From the NCBI GenBank assembly GCA_031287395.1, contig JAITTA010000024.1, forward strand, positions 1 through 6,077: a stretch of 6,077 nt of DNA, written 5' to 3'. The stretch is from Dysgonamonadaceae bacterium (GTDB lineage Bacteria; Bacteroidota; Bacteroidia; Bacteroidales; Azobacteroidaceae). Shown in pieces: positions 1-5,991 of this stretch. The notes below the pieces were generated by a model that was given only the letters and a program-made list of their open reading frames with translations, was not told where the DNA came from and did no database searches. Made by a program: the position numbers and the translations under genes. Position 1 is the first letter of the stretch. Every line of letters begins with the position of its first letter.

Positions 1-1
1 A

Positions 2-382
2 ACTTACATCCACAAACGAGGAAAATATTATTATCTTTTTGCTTCCACCGGGTCTTGTTGCGAAGGAGTTAAAAGTACCTATACCACGGTTGTAGGAAGG
101 TCTGAGAACCTTTGGGGCCCTTATGAGGACAAAAAAGGACGGTCTATGTCGGAAAATCATCATGAAATACTGATCCATAAAAACGATTCTTTTGTTGGTG
201 TCGGACACAATTCGGAAATTGTCCGGGATAATGCCGGAAACGATTGGATATTGTATCATGGGTTCTGCGTGGAAAACACCAGCGGCAGAAGTTTATTCCT
301 GGATCAGGTAACCTGGGAGGATGACTGGCCTGTTGTCCGGGGAAACCAGCCGTCTCTGGAAGCCGGCAAGCCGGACTTTTGA
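2..382 (+). CDS. GH43 glycoside hydrolase, C-terminal part (5' end outside window)
   Basis: The frame is open from base 2 to the TGA at 380-382 and gives 126 residues of a protein whose start lies left of the window; the internal ATG at 146 is not the real start. The fragment begins TYIHKRGKYYYLFAS, continues with a GSCCEG motif and STYTTVVGRS, and later has VGVGHNSEIV followed by WILYHGF. These are the closing blades of a five-bladed GH43 propeller, including the conserved GxGHxS histidine. In this family the general-acid Glu normally sits just before the 'YIHKRGKYY' strand, so it should fall immediately outside the left edge (inference). The GSCC and VVGRS pattern resembles arabinan endo-1,5-alpha-L-arabinosidase-like members, so arabinan or arabinoside hydrolysis is the best guess, with other GH43 activities possible. 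The protein ends soon after the last blade with no added domain. It lies 89 bp upstream of a second GH43 and is probably in its operon. Confidence 0.88.
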   Translation, partial: TYIHKRGKYYYLFASTGSCCEGVKSTYTTVVGRSENLWGPYEDKKGRSMSENHHEILIHKNDSFVGVGHNSEIVRDNAGNDWILYHGFCVENTSGRSLFLDQVTWEDDWPVVRGNQPSLEAGKPDF

Positions 383-387
383 AATTT

Positions 388-450
388 AGGTTTCAAGTTA
401 TAAATTTAAAGTTCGGCTTATATATGCGAAAAACTTATAATTTCAAACCT
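388..450. repeat. imperfect inverted repeat in the gap between the two GH43 genes
   Basis: Arms aggtttcaagttat (388-401) and ataatttcaaacct (437-450) are complementary at 12 of 14 positions; one mismatch would be a G-U pair in RNA. The loop is 35 nt. It starts 5 bp after the first GH43 stop codon. It could be an intercistronic hairpin affecting mRNA stability or partial termination, but it is AT-rich and has no following T-run, so a strong terminator is unlikely. Confidence 0.4.
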
Positions 451-469
451 ATGACTTTGACTTATAATT
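433..469 (+). repeat. two direct copies of acttataatt before the GH43 lipoprotein gene
   Basis: The 10-mer acttataatt occurs at 433-442 and again at 460-469, ending 2 bp before the ATG at 472. A related acttataac occurs in the next intergenic gap at 1583-1591. The first copy overlaps the right arm of the inverted repeat at 388-450. This may be a degenerate intergenic repeat of the genome; a role is not evident. Confidence 0.4.
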
Positions 470-471
470 GA

Positions 472-1581
472 ATGCTTATGAATAAATTATTGTCTGTTTT
501 ACTATTGATCGGGATTTTATCATGCGCTCCCGGTAAGAAAGGAGGGAACTCTGTCAGTAATATCAAAATTCAAAATCCTCTTGATGTTGCTTTTGGAGAT
601 CCGTTTGTATTGAAAGCATCCGATGGAAAGTATTATATGTATGGAACCGGAGGTGTAAAGGATGGTTTCATGGCTTATACATCTACTGATTTGGCGAATT
701 GGGAAGAATTAGGTCGTATTTATCAGGGAAATACCGGCACTTCCTGGAGTGTTGCTAATTTTTGGGCCCCGGAAGTATATGAAATCAACGGGAAATATTA
801 TCTGTTGTTCAGCGCCGATTGGCGTGAAAACCCGAATAATGAAAAGGAAAATTTCAGGATTGGTGTGGCTGTCGCTGATAGTCCGGCAGGACCGTTTGAA
901 GATCTGATGAACCGTCCGGTATTCGATCCCGGTTATCCTGTCATCGATGCCAATCTTTTCTTTGAAGATGGAAAGATTTACCTTTATTACTCCCGTTGTT
1001 GTTACAAAAATCCGGTACAGAGCGAGGTGTCCGATTGGGCAAAAGCACAGGGTTGGTACGATGAAATCGAGGAAAGTTGGGTGTATGGAGTCGAAATTCA
1101 ACCCGATTTTTCCGGAATTATCGGCGAACCGCAATTATTACTTTGTCCGCCGGTTAAAATGGACGACAGACAGGCGGAGTGGGAGAGTCGATCCGTTACA
1201 TCCCGCGAAGTGAATCGCCGTTGGACGGAAGGTTCTTTCTTAATTAAAGAAAAAGATACCTATTATATGATGTATTCCGCCAATTATTTCGGTGGAAAAA
1301 ATTATGCTGTGGGATATGCGACTTCAAAAAGCCCTTTAGGGCCTTTTGTGAAAGCGGATAATAACCCCATTTTGCAGAAAAATACAGAAACGGGAGGTCA
1401 GGTTACCGGTACCGGACATTGCATGGTATTTACTGCCGGTGACGGGCAACAATATTGTGTTTATCATGGTCGTACTGCCGAAACCGGTGAAGAACGGATG
1501 GTATTCATCGATAGAATGGAAATTTTGCCCGATGGGAAACTGGTAGTCCGTCAAACTTATAAACTAAAACCTAAATCTTAG
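472..1581 (+). CDS. GH43 family glycoside hydrolase, predicted lipoprotein
   Basis: A 369-residue protein. The N-terminus is a short Lys-bearing n-region, a hydrophobic stretch (residues 6-16) and a lipobox-like ILSC with Cys18, so it is probably a lipid-anchored envelope enzyme, perhaps on the cell surface. The second ATG (478) gives MNKLLSV and is an equally plausible start. The rest is one five-bladed GH43 propeller: predicted base Asp43 in AFGDPFV, WAPEVYEINGKYYL at 98-111, the pKa-modulating Asp159 in PVIDANLFF, the general acid Glu253 in RWTEGSFL, and conserved His316 in GTGHCMVF followed by VYHGR. All three catalytic carboxylates appear intact. Residues 176-205 form an insertion with a Cys-Cys pair and an acidic stretch. 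There is no C-terminal beta-sandwich. GH43 enzymes are mainly alpha-L-arabinofuranosidases, beta-xylosidases and arabinanases; an exo-acting arabinofuranosidase or xylosidase is my guess. It sits between another GH43 and a GH2 gene with short gaps, consistent with one operon. Confidence 0.9.
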   Translation: MLMNKLLSVLLLIGILSCAPGKKGGNSVSNIKIQNPLDVAFGDPFVLKASDGKYYMYGTGGVKDGFMAYTSTDLANWEELGRIYQGNTGTSWSVANFWAPEVYEINGKYYLLFSADWRENPNNEKENFRIGVAVADSPAGPFEDLMNRPVFDPGYPVIDANLFFEDGKIYLYYSRCCYKNPVQSEVSDWAKAQGWYDEIEESWVYGVEIQPDFSGIIGEPQLLLCPPVKMDDRQAEWESRSVTSREVNRRWTEGSFLIKEKDTYYMMYSANYFGGKNYAVGYATSKSPLGPFVKADNNPILQKNTETGGQVTGTGHCMVFTAGDGQQYCVYHGRTAETGEERMVFIDRMEILPDGKLVVRQTYKLKPKS

Positions 1582-1582
1582 G

Positions 1583-1601
1583 ACTTATAACGTATAACTT
1601 A
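1583..1601 (+). repeat. acttataa-type repeat between GH43 and GH2 genes
   Basis: The 32-bp gap begins with acttataacgtataactta, in which the unit tataac is duplicated. It shares acttataa with both copies in the previous gap (433-469). The gap holds no promoter box or hairpin that I can see, so the GH2 gene is most simply co-transcribed with the GH43 gene before it. Confidence 0.35.
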
Positions 1602-1613
1602 AAATATGAAATC

Positions 1614-3422
1614 ATGAAGAAAATCTTGTTTACCGTCGGAATTGTATTTCTGACAACTACAGTGTTTGCTCAATGGAAGCCTGCCGGCGACAAAATCAAA
1701 ACAAATTGGGCCGAAAAGATCAATCCGGACAATGTGTTACCGGAATATCCCCGTCCTGTTATGGAACGTTCCGATTGGCAAAATCTCAACGGCTTGTGGG
1801 ATTATGCTATATTGCCTGTTGGAGAGGCTGAACCTTCCGCTTTTGAGGGGAAGATTTTAGTTCCTTTTGCCGTAGAGTCCAGTCTCTCCGGCGTCCAAAA
1901 ATCTGTTGGCGAAAATAAGGAATTGTGGTATAAACGGACTTTTACCGTGCCTTCGAAATGGAAAGGAAAAAATATCCTGCTGCATTTCGGCGCTGTCGAT
2001 TGGAAAGCGGAAGTCTACTTGAATGACGTGAAAATCGGTTATCATACAGGTGGTTATACTCCTTTTTGCTTTGATATTACTCCGTTTTTATCAACAGGCA
2101 CTCAAAAATTGGTAGTGAAAGTGTGGGATGGCACGGACAAAGGCTACCAGCCCAGAGGAAAGCAAGTGAGCAATCCGCATGGAATCTGGTACACTCAGGT
2201 AACGGGGATTTGCCAAACCGTATGGTTGGAACCCGTTAACAACCAACACATCAAAGCATTGAAATCCATTCCGGATGTCGATCGTAATCGTTTGTCGGTG
2301 GATGTTTGTGCCGAAAATGCTCAGAAATCCGATATTATTGAGGTAAAAGTGAAAGATGGAGCTACTTTGGTTGCTCAGTCCAAAGCTGTTTTCGGACAAA
2401 CATTGGAACTGAATATCCCGGATGCGAAATTATGGTCTCCCGAATCTCCTTTCCTATATGACATGGAAGTGAGTCTGTTGAGTAATGGGAAAGTGGTTGA
2501 CCAGGTAAAAAGTTATTGCGCGATGCGGAAAATAGCTTCTAAGCGGGATCAAAACGGTATCGTACGTATGCAATTGAATAATAAGGATTACTTCCAGTTT
2601 GGCCCTCTGGATCAGGGCTGGTGGCCCGACGGCCTTTACACTGCTCCGACAGACGAAGCTTTGGTTTATGATATTAAGAAAACAAAAGATTTCGGATTCA
2701 ATATGATTCGTAAGCACGTGAAAGTAGAACCGGCTCGTTGGTACACTCATTGCGATCGTCTGGGTATCCTCGTTTGGCAGGATATGCCTAATGGAGATCG
2801 TTCTCCTCATTGGGATATGTACAACTATTTTTCCGGAACGGAACAGAAACGGTCTCCCAAATCGGAAGCAAATTATCGTAAGGAATGGAAAGAAATCATA
2901 GACCATTGTATTTCCAATCCTTCTGTTGTCATCTGGGTTCCGTTTAATGAGGCCTGGGGACAATTCAAAACACCGGAAATCGTAGAGTGGACTAAAACAT
3001 ACGATCCTTCTCGTTTGGTGAATCCTGCCAGTGGAGGAAACCATTACCGTACCGGAGACATTCTCGATATTCACAGGTATCCGGGTCCTGAAATGATGAT
3101 GTACGATGCCGAGCGTGTCACTGTATTGGGAGAATATGGCGGTATAGGACTTCCGATGTCGGGCCATTTGTGGCAGACCGATAAAAATTGGGGATATGTT
3201 CAGTTTAAAAACTCAAAAGAAGTCACCGATGAGTATGTGAAATTTGCAGAACAGCTTAAGAAGTTGATCAAAGCAGGATTCTCGGCTGCTGTTTATACTC
3301 AGACTACCGATGTGGAAGGCGAGGTCAACGGATTGATGACTTACGACCGTAAACAGGTTAAAATAGAGGAAGATCGAGTCCGTAAAGTAAATCAGGAGAT
3401 TTGTAATTCCTTGTCAAAGTAA
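1614..3422 (+). CDS. Secreted GH2 family glycoside hydrolase (beta-galactosidase/beta-glucuronidase-like)
   Basis: A 602-residue protein with a signal peptide (MKK, hydrophobic residues 4-17, cleavage predicted after VFA at Ala19, mature N-terminus Gln), so it is probably periplasmic. Domain order is typical of GH2: a jelly-roll sugar-binding domain at about 42-205 (with NLNGLWDYA and LWYKRTFTVP), an immunoglobulin-like domain at about 206-306, and a TIM barrel from about 310 to the end. In the barrel, FGFNMIRKHVKVEP (360-373) and GILVWQDMPNG match the GH2 core. The predicted acid/base is Glu446 in VIWVPFNEAWGQF and the predicted nucleophile Glu507 in VTVLGEYGG. The protein stops right after the barrel, so it is the short form without the extra domains of LacZ. 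GH2 covers beta-galactosidase, beta-glucuronidase, beta-mannosidase and other activities, and I cannot choose among them from sequence alone. The ATG at 1614 is the only start that yields the signal peptide. It is the last gene before the terminator at 3442. Confidence 0.92.
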   Translation: MKKILFTVGIVFLTTTVFAQWKPAGDKIKTNWAEKINPDNVLPEYPRPVMERSDWQNLNGLWDYAILPVGEAEPSAFEGKILVPFAVESSLSGVQKSVGENKELWYKRTFTVPSKWKGKNILLHFGAVDWKAEVYLNDVKIGYHTGGYTPFCFDITPFLSTGTQKLVVKVWDGTDKGYQPRGKQVSNPHGIWYTQVTGICQTVWLEPVNNQHIKALKSIPDVDRNRLSVDVCAENAQKSDIIEVKVKDGATLVAQSKAVFGQTLELNIPDAKLWSPESPFLYDMEVSLLSNGKVVDQVKSYCAMRKIASKRDQNGIVRMQLNNKDYFQFGPLDQGWWPDGLYTAPTDEALVYDIKKTKDFGFNMIRKHVKVEPARWYTHCDRLGILVWQDMPNGDRSPHWDMYNYFSGTEQKRSPKSEANYRKEWKEIIDHCISNPSVVIWVPFNEAWGQFKTPEIVEWTKTYDPSRLVNPASGGNHYRTGDILDIHRYPGPEMMMYDAERVTVLGEYGGIGLPMSGHLWQTDKNWGYVQFKNSKEVTDEYVKFAEQLKKLIKAGFSAAVYTQTTDVEGEVNGLMTYDRKQVKIEEDRVRKVNQEICNSLSK

Positions 3423-3441
3423 AGCTTGAAATGTAAGTATT

Positions 3442-3478
3442 TAAAGTAAGGGCTTAAAATTTTCAAGCCCTTACTTTA
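3442..3478 (+). terminator. Strong intrinsic-type terminator after the GH2 gene
   Basis: Arms 3442-3455 (taaagtaagggctt) and 3465-3478 (aagcccttacttta) form a perfect 14-bp stem with a 9-nt loop, starting 20 bp after the GH2 stop codon. The following bases (ttatttattgg) are T-rich but interrupted. The stem is nearly symmetric in its A/T flanks, so it could act in both directions. It implies that the GH43-GH43-GH2 unit ends here and that the GH92 gene has its own promoter or depends on read-through. Confidence 0.8.
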
Positions 3479-3594
3479 TTTATTGGTAAAATAAATTATT
3501 ATCGTATGAAACGAGCATGCAAAACTTGTACCAAAGAGTATGAGCACGATGCGAGTTCCATATGACCTTTAAAAATAAAATGATTGATGTATAT

Positions 3595-5763
3595 ATGAAA
3601 AAGTATTTCTTTTTCTTTTTTCTTTTTCTTGTTTTATTCACAGACAGTAGAGGTCAATCCGGTAAGCAATTGACGGATTATGTAAATCCTTTGTTGGGAA
3701 CGGCCACTCTTTGGAAACCGGAAGATTTGGGATATGTCCGCACCTGGAAGGAACGTACCTGGGGAGCTGAGGTTTTTCCCGGTTCTTCCGTTCCGAATGC
3801 GATGGTTCAGTTGAGTCCGGTAACCCAGTTCCGGAGTGGGGCCGGTTATCAATATGAAGATACCGTGATTTATGGTTTTTCCCATACGAATAAAGGGCAC
3901 TGGAATTTGTTGCATATTCCTTTGCTTCCGGTTACGGGGCCGGTAGTGCCAGGTAATTATTGTTCGAAATACAGTCATGAAAATGAATCCGCCCGGCCGG
4001 GTTATTATCAGGTATTTCTTGAGAAGTATGGTATTAATGCGGAATTGACGTCTACGCTTCGTTGTGCTTATCATAAATACACGTTTCCCAGGGATGCCGA
4101 TAAAAAATTGCTTGCCGATATGACCCGTTCAAACAACCGTGTACTTGCCTGGAAAATACAGAAAATAGATGAGCATACTTTTGCCGGTTTTCAACAGGCC
4201 GAAGGCAGGATGTATTTTTATGCCGTTTCCAATGATGGAGTGGAGGATATCGTGAACATAAGAGATGATAAACACGAAGTTTCCCTTGTCACTTTCCGGA
4301 ACGACAAAAAAAACGAGCCTTTGGAACTTAAAATAGGGTTTTCTTTTGTCAGCATTGAAAATGCAAAGATGAATCTGGAGAAAGAGATGATCGGCAAAAG
4401 TTTTGCGCAGGTTTGTAAAGAAGCGAACGATACCTGGGAGAATTTGTTGTCTAAAATAATTGTGAGCGGGGGAACCGAGCGTGAAAAAGGGATATTTTAT
4501 TCATGTTTATACCGGTCTTTTCTTTGGCCGGCTTTGAGGAGCGATGTAAACGGCGATTATATGGATGCCCGGGACAACGTTGCAAATGGAGGGTTCCGTT
4601 ATTATACGGATCCTTCTTTTTGGGACGATTACCGTAATAAATTGGTACTATTAGGCATGATTTCTCCGGATGTGGCGGTGGATATTATTAAATCCATCAC
4701 GGATAAGGGTGAAAAAAGAGGCGGGTATATGCCGACTTTCTTTCACGGCGACCATGCTTCCGCGTTTGTGGCAGGAACTTATTTGCGAGGGCTGAAAGAT
4801 TTTGACTTGGAACGGGCTTATCAACTTTTATTGAAGAATGCAACCGTTCCGGGACGAGGAGGGAGGCCTTATCTCAATGAATACATGAATAGAGGATGGA
4901 TTGCCGAGAAAGATACTACGAATGTTCCGACTTGGGACGAGTACAAGGCTGCCGTGACAAAAACAGTGGAATATGCTTATGACGATTATGCTACTGCATT
5001 AATTTCTAAAGAATTAGGCGATAAAGAAAATTACAAAATGCTAATGAAGCGTTCCGGTAATTATAAAAATCTGTTCGATCCTGTCACCGGATTTTGGAGA
5101 GGACGTATTGATAATGGGAACTGGATCCGGGATTTTGACCCGTATTATCCGTATTTTGCCTATATGTACAGGGAAGCGAATGCCTGGCAATCGTTGTTTT
5201 TTGCTCCCCATGACCCCCAAGGGATGATAGCGCTTTATCCGGGGCCTGAAGCGGTTGAAAAAAAGCTGGATTCTTTATTCTCCGAACCCTGGAGAGGTTA
5301 TGAAGCCCACAATATGACGGGTTTTATCGGAAATTATTGTCATGGTAACCAACCGGATCACAGCGTACCATATACTTATTATTTTATAGGAAAACAGGAA
5401 AAAGCCCAATGTGTATTGGATAGCATCATGAACCGTTTTTATGATATGGGGGCGGAAAAGCTCGCTTATGCCGGAATGGATGATGCCGGAGAGATGTCGG
5501 CCTGGTACGTATTCAATGCAATTGGTTTATATACTTATTCTCCGGCCGATCCGGAATATATTGTTTCGGTTCCGTTGTTCGATAAAATCCGGTTCTCATT
5601 GGGAGACCGGACTTTTACCATCACAAAGAAGGGTGCCGGGAAAAAGATTATTGGAGTAACTTACGGAGGTAAAAAAATAAAAGGGTGGTTTATTTCCCAC
5701 AACTTGTTAAAAGAAGGGAGGGAACTGATTATTGAGGCCGGTACGCTTTTGAAAAGTAAGTAA
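3595..5763 (+). CDS. GH92 family glycoside hydrolase (alpha-mannosidase-like), divergent
   Basis: Begun at the ATG at 3595 this is 722 residues with a standard signal peptide (MKK, a Phe/Leu-rich core, cleavage predicted before Gln of GQSGKQ). An upstream in-frame ATG at 3562 adds 11 residues (733 total; numbering below uses that longer form) and a less typical n-region. Residues about 37-300 are the N-terminal beta-sandwich (TDYVNPLLGT, VFPGSSVPNAMVQLSP, GFSHTN); the rest is the (alpha/alpha)6 barrel. Family motifs are recognisable: FHGDHAS (394-400), YREANAWQS (536-544) with predicted general acid Glu538, CHGNQPDHSVPYTYY (593-607), and AGMDDAGEMSAWYVF (637-651), where Asp641 matches a predicted base. 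Characterised GH92 enzymes are calcium-dependent inverting exo-alpha-mannosidases. Length is normal. Several substrate-site positions differ from the common motifs (see findings), so alpha-mannosidase is the family-level call and the exact linkage is open. A strong terminator separates it from the GH2 gene; I found no clear TAnnTTTG promoter in the 139-bp gap. Confidence 0.9.
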   Translation: MKKYFFFFFLFLVLFTDSRGQSGKQLTDYVNPLLGTATLWKPEDLGYVRTWKERTWGAEVFPGSSVPNAMVQLSPVTQFRSGAGYQYEDTVIYGFSHTNKGHWNLLHIPLLPVTGPVVPGNYCSKYSHENESARPGYYQVFLEKYGINAELTSTLRCAYHKYTFPRDADKKLLADMTRSNNRVLAWKIQKIDEHTFAGFQQAEGRMYFYAVSNDGVEDIVNIRDDKHEVSLVTFRNDKKNEPLELKIGFSFVSIENAKMNLEKEMIGKSFAQVCKEANDTWENLLSKIIVSGGTEREKGIFYSCLYRSFLWPALRSDVNGDYMDARDNVANGGFRYYTDPSFWDDYRNKLVLLGMISPDVAVDIIKSITDKGEKRGGYMPTFFHGDHASAFVAGTYLRGLKDFDLERAYQLLLKNATVPGRGGRPYLNEYMNRGWIAEKDTTNVPTWDEYKAAVTKTVEYAYDDYATALISKELGDKENYKMLMKRSGNYKNLFDPVTGFWRGRIDNGNWIRDFDPYYPYFAYMYREANAWQSLFFAPHDPQGMIALYPGPEAVEKKLDSLFSEPWRGYEAHNMTGFIGNYCHGNQPDHSVPYTYYFIGKQEKAQCVLDSIMNRFYDMGAEKLAYAGMDDAGEMSAWYVFNAIGLYTYSPADPEYIVSVPLFDKIRFSLGDRTFTITKKGAGKKIIGVTYGGKKIKGWFISHNLLKEGRELIIEAGTLLKSK

Positions 5764-5766
5764 ATA

Positions 5767-5799
5767 TTGTAAAGATTCCATTTTTTTTTCTTATTTTTG
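5767..5799 (+). promoter_or_regulatory. Candidate Bacteroidota promoter for the sigma-factor gene
   Basis: TATTTTTG at 5792-5799 matches the Bacteroidota -7 consensus TAnnTTTG exactly. A TTG at 5767-5769 could be the -33 element; the gap is 22 bp, slightly longer than the usual 19-21. A run of nine T (5781-5789) lies in the spacer. The expected start of transcription, about 5803-5807, falls at the beginning of the inverted repeat at 5803-5846. The start codon of the sigma-factor fragment is 75 bp downstream of the box. Confidence 0.5.
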
Positions 5800-5802
5800 T
5801 AG

Positions 5803-5846
5803 AATGAATAACATATTTGTGATATATAACGAACGTGTTATTCATT
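5803..5846. repeat. Inverted repeat at the predicted transcript start (operator or 5'-UTR hairpin)
   Basis: Arms aatgaataaca (5803-5813) and tgttattcatt (5836-5846) are perfectly complementary over 11 bp and extend outward by a G-T and an A-T pair; the loop is 22 nt. It begins 4 bp after the -7 box and ends 27 bp before the start codon at 5874. It could be an operator for a dimeric regulator or a stem-loop at the very 5' end of the mRNA. No T-run follows, so it is not an obvious terminator. Confidence 0.55.
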
Positions 5847-5873
5847 TTCATACGAAGACAAGAAATCTTTGAA

Positions 5874-5978
5874 ATGGCATCTGATACGATTTTTTTTAAT
5901 CAATTGTTTTCGGAATACCGCCAACGTTTTGTCCGGTTTGCCTATTTTTATTTACAGGGGATCACCGTAAAAACATGA
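5874..5978 (+). pseudogene. ECF-type RNA polymerase sigma factor, N-terminal fragment, interrupted
   Basis: The reading frame starts at ATG 5874 and gives MASDTIFFNQLFSEYRQRFV, then RFAYFYLQ, before a short unrelated tail (GITVKT) and a TGA at 5976-5978. The first 28 residues fit the start of sigma-70 region 2 in Bacteroidota ECF sigma factors, which typically read F..LF..Y...FVRFA..Y and go on to an acidic 'AED' helix. That continuation is missing in all three forward frames after 5957. A full gene would encode about 170-200 residues, so this is a remnant of roughly 28. ECF sigma factors in this phylum usually precede an anti-sigma factor and SusC/SusD-like genes and switch on the PUL when its glycan is sensed through SusC. 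The fragment would therefore mark the start of a neighbouring PUL to the right (inference). The alignment is by eye, over a short stretch. Confidence 0.62.
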
Positions 5979-5991
5979 GGGCTTGAAAAAA

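Noticed and set aside
146..382. Stand-alone 78-residue protein starting at ATG 146
   Set aside because: The same frame is open to the left edge and encodes typical GH43 strands upstream of that ATG, so it is an internal Met of a truncated gene.
2454..3167. Long minus-strand open frame (237 codons) opposite the GH2 gene
   Set aside because: It lies fully within a GH2 coding sequence with intact catalytic motifs, has no recognisable domain, and is the kind of antisense shadow expected from codon bias.
3603..3640. T/C-rich tract near the GH92 start as a phase-variable repeat
   Set aside because: The T runs are broken by C every few bases (longest about six) and encode the Phe/Leu signal-peptide core, which is explanation enough.
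3634..4074. Minus-strand open frame opposite the start of the GH92 gene
   Set aside because: The plus-strand frame here encodes conserved GH92 motifs; the minus-strand translation is Arg/Ile-rich and resembles nothing known.
5764..5790. Terminator directly after the GH92 gene, suggested by the T9 run
   Set aside because: No complementary arms precede the T run; it is better explained as part of the promoter spacer.
5978..5989. agggcttgaaaa, the reverse complement of part of the GH2 terminator (3460-3471)
   Set aside because: A 12-bp match with no extension on either side; probably chance or a common terminator-like word.
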